Assembly: GCA_036013055.1 (NCBI GenBank)
Contig: DASCQM010000021.1
Span: 1 to 15,671, forward strand
Reading direction: 5' to 3'
Length of the DNA stretch: 15,671 bases
Source: SHYR01 sp036013055
GTDB lineage: Bacteria > Chloroflexota > Dehalococcoidia > UBA2979
Shown: piece after piece, positions 8,501 to 12,491 of the stretch
How positions within the stretch are numbered: the first letter of the stretch is position 1
How the letters are laid out: each line of letters opens with the position of its first letter
Notes under the pieces: model-generated
What the model saw: only the letters and a program-made list of their open reading frames with translations
Databases searched by the model: none
Told to the model about the DNA's origin: nothing
Program-made: the position numbers and the translations under genes

Positions 8501-9241
8501 GTTGCGTGCGCGGGCCGCCGTCACGGCCTCCGCGCCCTTGCGCAGCTCCTGCTCGTAATAGGTGCGCAGCGCGTCGTGTAGCTGGCGCTGGATCTCGCGG
8601 TGGCGCTCCGCCTTCTTCGACTGGCGTTCGAGTTGGCGCAGCCGCGGCTCGACCTCACGGATCAGCAGCCGCACGCGGCCTAGGTTGTCGCGCGTCTCGG
8701 TCAGCCGCCGCTCGGAGAGCTGGAGCTGCTCGCGGTGGCCCTTGACGTCCGCGGCCTCCTCGATCAGCCCACGTCGCTCCTGCGGGCGCATCGCCAGCAC
8801 CTCGTCGACAAGGCCCTGCGACATCATCGCGTAGGAGTTCTGGCCGACGCGGGCGCGACGGAAGAGGTCCTTGACGTCGACCAGCCGCACCTTCTGGCCA
8901 TTGATCAGGTACTCGTTCTCTCCGGAGCGATGGGCACGGCGCGTGACAGCGACCTCACTGTAGTCGATCGGCATCCAGCCTTCGCTGTTGTCCAGCGTGA
9001 TCGTCACCTCGGCTGTGCCGAGTTGCCGTCGCTGGTCGGAGCCGGAGAAGATCACGTCCTCCGTCTTGCGGGCACGGATCTGCCGCGAGACGCCTCCGAG
9101 CGCCCAGCGGATCGCGTCATGGACATTCGACTTGCCGGAGCCGTTGGGGCCCGCGACGACGGTCATGCCGGTACCCAACTCAAACGTCTGGCGGTCGGCG
9201 AAGGCCTTAAAACCCTGAACCTCGAGCTTCCTCAGATGCAT
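5591..9241 (-). CDS. smc: Chromosome segregation ATPase SMC
   Basis: This is a full-length bacterial SMC protein (1216 residues), the core ATPase of the SMC-ScpAB condensin that compacts and resolves chromosomes. The N-terminal head has the Walker A GPNGSGKS (31-38) and the signature region QGLVDEVLAMRPQERR. Long charged coiled coils (about 165-515 and 670-1040) flank a hinge at about 518-665 that ends in the glycine-rich GGQGGG. The C-terminal head carries the ABC signature LSGGERAL (from 1120), Walker B VCVLDEVDAALDE with D1148-E1149, and the H-loop VVSHSRRT. Two oddities are IEEAAD where EEAAG is usual, and GGVS where GEQS usually follows the first helix. The ATG at 9241 directly abuts the rnc stop (0 bp), suggesting coupled translation. 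ScpA and ScpB are not in the window. Confidence 0.97.
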   Translation of the reverse strand: MHLRKLEVQGFKAFADRQTFELGTGMTVVAGPNGSGKSNVHDAIRWALGGVSRQIRARKTEDVIFSGSDQRRQLGTAEVTITLDNSEGWMPIDYSEVAVTRRAHRSGENEYLINGQKVRLVDVKDLFRRARVGQNSYAMMSQGLVDEVLAMRPQERRGLIEEAADVKGHREQLQLSERRLTETRDNLGRVRLLIREVEPRLRQLERQSKKAERHREIQRQLHDALRTYYEQELRKGAEAVTAARARNDQQTRAFQQADAALKGHGKRANELDGIVKQRTEALATLQAEERRLAEEGLRLNQEIALSEQRLELLVRRIEDIDGELEASDGHVPETVDETAERVEALILEAERARTALEDERQAMQATDERARLALRSIAEAEARRARLEAEREDAIRRIEEHERRFAELGTEQEAARSRRGELVDGLRDLGAHALDLQRRGRALDEAVAEAKRRRGQAEADLERQLRALTEARDGVRTAETRLRQLGERGEMLEQLAEQSDGGSAGSQALLDASHDDSTEDEPLTGVIGAVSRLISVPDGLEAAIETALAEQFAAIVVERADDAIAAIEYLRTNSAGTATLLPLESVDHNSPLNLFNERGVVGVAARLVRVDQRYRPLVDTLLGRTIVVENLDVARKMIERGLGSVVTRDGTLLRPNGAYYGGQGGGATQQFALQGEIEALPAQIVEAEATVASAREELAVAERTLTEAHAVVERARGGVDEATELSRSHDHQVAEFRRRQTTLSAEMGVVRATLAAASDAAAALTAGEARSEAEQGMEAVERDLTELRDRSDAVIAERDSGSEQITTAATALAAAVGAHRAAVEERERQTDAQRRGIERYERLRVEQVSSRKEIQDLELSLRGLREQTANNRSALTQAQDAIGPSHASLAESTEEQRELAAARGDRQGRLMAAERNALQAENDLNQSATALRALKRQLVDEGLRLGADGTVRAPPATEAAEVPREPASEFDDAEETGAETPQTVQLRGAAEIDPVMLRDRISELRGELRALGAVNVEAVEDLSEERERHDYLVEQVDDLESAEVELRLAIRDLRKLIRDRFDETFKLVDVAFADYFTRFFGGGTANLTLVEPPEDDEDADPGVDITAQPPGKRIASLAVLSGGERALTSVALLFALLSVNPAPVCVLDEVDAALDEANVGRFADTLRELCDRSQFIVVSHSRRTIEAADAIYGISMGEDSVSRVLSMRLEDLPQAS

Positions 9242-9982
9242 CTAGTTCAGCGCCTCTCGTGTGCTGCTGCTCTCTGGCATTCGGCTACGCAATATCTCCA
9301 GCGCCTGACGCGCTGCTCGTTTCTCGGCGAGCTGTTTGCTTGCCCCTGCCCCCTGCCCCAGCATCTCGCCGCCGATCTGCACTTCGACGGTGAATTCGGG
9401 CTGGTGCTCCGGGCCACGCTCTTCGATCAGCACGTAGTCGGGCCGGCCGTGCAGCCCCTGGGCGAGCTGCTGAAGCGCACCCTTGGGGTTGATCACGGCG
9501 GAGTCGGCGTGCACCGCATCGAACTCGTCGGCCATCGTGCGATGGATGAAGTCGCGCGCCACTTCGAGCCCCTGATCGAGCAGGATCGCGCCGACGAGCG
9601 CCTCGTAAACCCGTTCGAGATTGCGCGACCGCTCGCGCCCGCCGGTCGCCTCTTCGCCCGCACCAAGCAGCAGCGCGGAGCCGAGGTCGATCTCCCCCGC
9701 GAGGCGAGCGAGTGTTGTGCCCCTCACCAGCTGCGAGCGCCACTCCGTCAGGTGCCCCTCTTCTTCGTCGGGGAAGCTCTGGTAGAGCGCTTCGGCGACC
9801 ACGAGGCCAAGCGCAGCGTCGCCCAGGAACTCCAAGCGTTCGTTGTCCCGACCATCCTCGTCGGGGTGCTCGTTGGAGTAGGACGGATGGGTGATGGCCG
9901 TGCGCAAGAGCGCCTCATCCCGGAACTGGATGCAGATGCGCTCCTGGAGCGCGACGAATTCTTCCGGGGAGCCGGGGGCCAA
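9242..9982 (-). CDS. rnc: Ribonuclease III
   Basis: This is a double-strand-specific endoribonuclease, typically acting on rRNA precursors and structured mRNAs (246 residues). The RNase III domain occupies about 1-155, with the signature NERLEFLGDAALG (47-59; E48, E51 and D55 match E. coli E38, E41 and D45) and LVRGTTLARLA. A dsRNA-binding domain follows (about 165-232, NPKGALQQLAQG to AEKRAARQALEIL). The second metal-binding helix reads NLERVYEALVGAI: E127 matches the essential E. coli E117, but the position of D114 is arginine (R124, codon CGG at 9613-9611). The start is inferred to be TTG at 9982. No ATG or GTG lies in frame just upstream, and an excellent Shine-Dalgarno AGAGGTGA (9987-9994) sits four bases away. 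The gene leads the rnc-smc-ftsY operon. The fold is certain; full catalytic competence is open because of R124. Confidence 0.94.
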   Translation of the reverse strand: MAPGSPEEFVALQERICIQFRDEALLRTAITHPSYSNEHPDEDGRDNERLEFLGDAALGLVVAEALYQSFPDEEEGHLTEWRSQLVRGTTLARLAGEIDLGSALLLGAGEEATGGRERSRNLERVYEALVGAILLDQGLEVARDFIHRTMADEFDAVHADSAVINPKGALQQLAQGLHGRPDYVLIEERGPEHQPEFTVEVQIGGEMLGQGAGASKQLAEKRAARQALEILRSRMPESSSTREALN

Positions 9983-9986
9983 GTGG

Positions 9987-9994
9987 TCACCTCT
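9987..9994 (-). promoter_or_regulatory. Shine-Dalgarno deciding the rnc TTG start
   Basis: AGAGGTGA on the minus strand lies four bases before the TTG at 9982-9980. It is the strongest ribosome-binding match near the gene. It supports a non-ATG start, as upstream in-frame codons offer no ATG or GTG. Confidence 0.65.
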
Positions 9995-10059
9995 CGCATC
10001 GCACGCCCCCCCGTCGCGCGTACGATGTGATCAGGCCGTCGTCGGCCAGGACAGTGATA

Positions 10060-10071
10060 CTAGGAGCCTAG
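10060..10071. repeat. 12-bp inverted repeat in the divergent promoter
   Basis: CTAGG and CCTAG are exact inverted arms separated by two bases. The repeat lies between the divergent genes and overlaps the candidate -10 boxes on both strands. It could be an operator half-site pair or chance. Confidence 0.45.
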
Positions 10072-10094
10072 AGAGCGTGGCCCGCGAATGTCAA
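10065..10094 (-). promoter_or_regulatory. Candidate sigma-70-type promoter for the rnc operon
   Basis: On the minus strand a perfect TTGACA (10094-10089) is followed after 18 bp by TAGGCT (10070-10065), which keeps the key T, A and final T of a -10 box. Transcription would begin about 75 bp upstream of the rnc TTG. The -35 box overlaps the first codons of the divergent CCA-family gene, so the two promoters would compete. The -10 match is modest. Confidence 0.4.
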
Positions 10095-11335
10095 GAACCG
10101 CTCACTCGCTTATGCACCCAAGCATCAACGCAATCCTACCCTCGCTGCCCTCGCAGAGCCGGTTGTTACTCGACGCTGCGGTCGCCACAGCCGAGGCACG
10201 CGGCGAAGCGCTGTGGCTCGTCGGCGGGGCCGTTCGTGACTATGCGGCGGGCCTTTCCGTACGGAATGTTGATGTCTCTGTCGATGGTGATGCAGCCGCG
10301 CTGGCGACCGAGATCGCGGAATCGCTCGACGTCACGGTGCAGCACTTTCCTCGCTTCGCGACCGCCACGGTGAGCCACAACGACGCGGCGATCGACATTG
10401 CCGCGCTGCGCAGCGAACGCTACGCGCGCGACGGCGCGCTGCCCGACGTACGCCTCAGAGCGACGCTCGAACGCGACCTTGCTCGCCGCGATTTCACCGT
10501 CAACGCGATCGCGATCGGGCTGACCGCGGCGAACCGCGACGAGCTTGTTGACCCGTTCGACGGCCTCACGGACCTCGCTGATCGCCGCCTGCGCGTGCTG
10601 CATAATCGCGCGTTCGCGGACGACGCGACGCGGCTCTGGCGCGGGGCGCGCTACGCGGCCCGGCTGCGGCTGCGGCCCGACCGAGCGACGGCGGTGTTGA
10701 TCGCGGACGGCACCAGGTCGCTGACCCACATCTCCGGCCGTCGCCTCTGGGCGGAGTTCGTGCGCACGGCGGCGGATCGAGGCGCCTACCGCACGCTGCG
10801 GCAACTCGATCGGTGGGGCGTGCTCGCGGCAACAGCCCCGGCGCTCGCACTCTCGCCGCCTGCGGTGCGGGCGTTGCGCCATCGCCCCGGCCCGCACAAC
10901 CCCACCCTGCTACTGGCGGTACTGGTGGGCGGCTCGACCGGCCACGAAGACGCGCTCGATCGTTTCGCGGTCTCGGGCGAGGTGCGCTCGGTCGTGGAGC
11001 AGGCCGCGGCATTGTTGGCTGCCGGAAAGCCGGCGCCGGAGCTGCTCACGACTCTTGAGGGGTACGACGCACGAGCGCGCCTGGCCGCCCTCTGGTTCGC
11101 CCCCGGCCCGCAACGCCCGCTCCAGCGTGAGCTACGGAGGTGGGAGCGGACGCACTCGCCCCTGGATGCCGGAGCGCTCGGTCGGCTCGGTGTGGCAGCC
11201 GGCCCCGCGATCGGCGAGACGCTGCGGCGGTTGCGTCGGGAACGCTACCTCGGCACCCTGAGCAGCGCGGCAGAGGCCCGGCGCAGCGTGCAAACGGCAC
11301 TCTGCGGCACGACGAGGCGAGGCAAACGTGGCTGA
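10088..11335 (+). CDS. CCA tRNA nucleotidyltransferase / poly(A) polymerase family protein
   Basis: This 415-residue protein belongs to class II tRNA nucleotidyltransferases, which add or repair the 3' CCA end of tRNA. Motifs in order are LVGGAVRD (44-51), the metal-binding region RNVDVSVDGD (59-68), IDIAALRSERY (102-112, with D103 as third carboxylate), the sugar-discriminating RRDFTVNAIA (133-142), DPFDG (155-159), DDATRLWRGARYAARL (178-193) and SGRRLWAEF. The usual DxD is NxD here (N60 AAT at 10265-10267, D62 intact), an oddity in a catalytic position. A family HD domain is not evident, and the C-terminal half is weakly conserved. The ATG at 10088 is tentative; ATG 10112 is an alternative, and neither has a clear Shine-Dalgarno. 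It is first in a plus-strand operon and overlaps the next gene by 8 bp. CCA addition is the expected function. A-adding or lost activity cannot be excluded. Confidence 0.88.
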   Translation: MSRTAHSLMHPSINAILPSLPSQSRLLLDAAVATAEARGEALWLVGGAVRDYAAGLSVRNVDVSVDGDAAALATEIAESLDVTVQHFPRFATATVSHNDAAIDIAALRSERYARDGALPDVRLRATLERDLARRDFTVNAIAIGLTAANRDELVDPFDGLTDLADRRLRVLHNRAFADDATRLWRGARYAARLRLRPDRATAVLIADGTRSLTHISGRRLWAEFVRTAADRGAYRTLRQLDRWGVLAATAPALALSPPAVRALRHRPGPHNPTLLLAVLVGGSTGHEDALDRFAVSGEVRSVVEQAAALLAAGKPAPELLTTLEGYDARARLAALWFAPGPQRPLQRELRRWERTHSPLDAGALGRLGVAAGPAIGETLRRLRRERYLGTLSSAAEARRSVQTALCGTTRRGKRG

Positions 11336-11735
11336 ACAGAGTGGCGACGGGCAGACCGGCGAGGGACAGCGCTGCGTCGTCTGCGAGCAGGTCGAGCCGA
11401 ACGAACGGCTGCTCGAACGGTGCTTCAGCTGCGACAACCCGTTCCACCTCAACCCCCGCAACGACGTCGATGGCCTCGACCACGGCGACGCGTGGATCGG
11501 GCCCACACTCGGCGTCGTCTTCTACTGCAGCACCTGCATCGATGCGATGGACGCGCAGGAGCGCACGCAGGCCGGTGATCCCGCGCAGGCCGCGGCTCAA
11601 CTGATGGCCGGACAGCTCGGCGCGGCACTGTCGCCCACCCCTTCCGCACCGTCGCAGCCCGCCGAGGGTGCTCCGCCGCCGCGTCCGGTGCGCGATGCGC
11701 CGCGCCGACGGTACCGCCGCATCAACCTGCCGTGA
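11328..11735 (+). CDS. Small Cys/His-rich putative zinc-binding protein
   Basis: The family of this 135-residue protein is not recognised. The N-terminal half has a metal-site pattern: RCVVC (C16, C19), RCFSCDNPFH (C32, C35, H40), a further H52, and FYCSTC (C67, C70). The C-x2-C, C-x2-C-x4-H, C-x2-C arrangement resembles RING/PHD-type treble-clef zinc folds, with about seven or eight ligands for two metals. The C-terminal half (about 80-135) is Ala/Pro-rich, ends in the basic patch PRRRYRRINLP and looks disordered. The GTG at 11328 overlaps the preceding stop by 8 bp and has a purine-rich GAGGCGAGG upstream, so the two genes are probably co-translated. A role in protein or RNA binding linked to tRNA maturation is possible but only suggested by context. 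Confidence 0.72.
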   Translation: MAEQSGDGQTGEGQRCVVCEQVEPNERLLERCFSCDNPFHLNPRNDVDGLDHGDAWIGPTLGVVFYCSTCIDAMDAQERTQAGDPAQAAAQLMAGQLGAALSPTPSAPSQPAEGAPPPRPVRDAPRRRYRRINLP

Positions 11736-12007
11736 GCGACGGCCGCCGCGTCCGCAGCGCGACCCCTCCCCCACCGCCCGAACCCGCAGGTCGCCGAGGG
11801 CTGCGGTCGAGAATCGGCGGTGCCTCTCGCTGGTGGGCGCTGGCGATCGGACTACTGGTCGGCCGCATCGTCGTCGACGCGCCGGAGGTGGTGCGCCAGT
11901 CGTTCGACGCGCTGTTTTTCCTCGGCCTCGCCTTCCTCGTCGCACGCTCCTACCGTCGCTGGGCGCGAGAACAGCTACGACGACGCCGCGAACAACGAGG
12001 CTCGTGA
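11732..12007 (+). CDS. Small two-helix membrane protein, unknown function
   Basis: This 91-residue protein is not recognised. It has a basic, proline-rich N-terminus (PPPPPEP at 12-18) and a hydrophobic helix at about 34-48 (WWALAIGLLVGRIVV). A short loop leads to a second helix at about 57-71 (SFDALFFLGLAFLVARS), and the tail is strongly basic with RRWAREQLRRRREQR. The layout suggests a helical hairpin with both ends in the cytoplasm. The GTG start at 11732 overlaps the stop of the zinc-protein gene as GTGA, indicating translational coupling. The stop is 4 bp from the convergent acetyltransferase gene. Coding is supported by the overlap and by the clear hydrophobic and basic segments. It may anchor the upstream zinc protein at the membrane, but that is a guess. 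Confidence 0.6.
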   Translation: MSDGRRVRSATPPPPPEPAGRRGLRSRIGGASRWWALAIGLLVGRIVVDAPEVVRQSFDALFFLGLAFLVARSYRRWAREQLRRRREQRGS

Positions 12008-12011
12008 CTCG

Positions 12012-12491
12012 CTAGTCCTCGAAACGCCGGAACCACGTCGCGTCGTCGTCGGGCAGGGCAGCCGGCGCGGTGATCGGTGCGTAGCTCGCGCGCAGCATGA
12101 AGTAGAGGCCGCGTCCGTTCGTGCGTGGCACTCGAGCGAAGAAGGCGTCCGCGCCGTCCCGTCGCAGTCGGCGCTCGGCGGCGAACAGCGCGTGCGTGCC
12201 ATAGGCGTGGCCGCGCTGATCCGGATCGATCGCGATCGCGTGCACGGTGGCCGCGCCTTCCAAAGGCAAATCAACCTCGAAGGCCAGCAGCCCCACATCG
12301 GCACCATCGACGCGGACGACCATGCAGACCGTGCCCGGCGGTGAGGCCGGCAGATCACCCTCGTAGCCACGCTCGACGCCATCACGCAACGCCTGTGCGA
12401 GCCCGTCGCTAAGCGCGCCGTCGAACGGCGAAAGCGTGACGCCGTGCCCCCGCGCCCAGACGCCTCCGCGCACCCTGCCCGACGCCGTCAT
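12012..12491 (-). CDS. GNAT-family N-acetyltransferase
   Basis: This 159-residue protein has a GNAT fold, which transfers an acetyl group from acetyl-CoA to an amine. The core strand and motif A read HAIAIDPDQRGHAYGTHALFAAE (split over 84-106). The pyrophosphate-binding loop QRGHAYGT (92-99) matches the Q/R-x-x-G-x-G/A pattern. Motif B is seen in FARVPRTNGRGLYFMLRASYAP, with a tyrosine near the usual general-acid position. The ATG at 12491 overlaps the stop of the DinG-type gene as ATGA, so it is translated from the same message. No clear Shine-Dalgarno is seen. The substrate cannot be told from sequence; candidates are a small molecule, an antibiotic or a protein N-terminus. It meets the opposing operon with 4 bp between stops. 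Confidence 0.85.
   Translation of the reverse strand: MTASGRVRGGVWARGHGVTLSPFDGALSDGLAQALRDGVERGYEGDLPASPPGTVCMVVRVDGADVGLLAFEVDLPLEGAATVHAIAIDPDQRGHAYGTHALFAAERRLRRDGADAFFARVPRTNGRGLYFMLRASYAPITAPAALPDDDATWFRRFED

Larger units (their letters stand above)
9983..10087. promoter_or_regulatory. Divergent intergenic region between rnc and the CCA-family gene
   Basis: This 105-bp gap must hold the promoters of both the rnc-smc-ftsY operon and the plus-strand operon. Visible elements are GATACT (10056-10061) as a possible plus-strand -10 box without a good -35, a potential stem GGCCG-TCGT-CGGCC (10034-10047), and the inverted repeat CTAGG-AG-CCTAG (10060-10071). The repeat overlaps both candidate -10 boxes. 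A regulator binding there could control both operons. This is inference; only the repeats themselves are seen. Confidence 0.5.

Noticed and set aside
8735..10030. 431-residue open frame on the plus strand
   Set aside because: It is antisense to the well-supported smc start and all of rnc, with no family motifs and no ribosome-binding site.
10056..10061. GATACT as a stand-alone plus-strand promoter
   Set aside because: No acceptable -35 box at 16-18 bp; kept only as a possible element within the divergent region.
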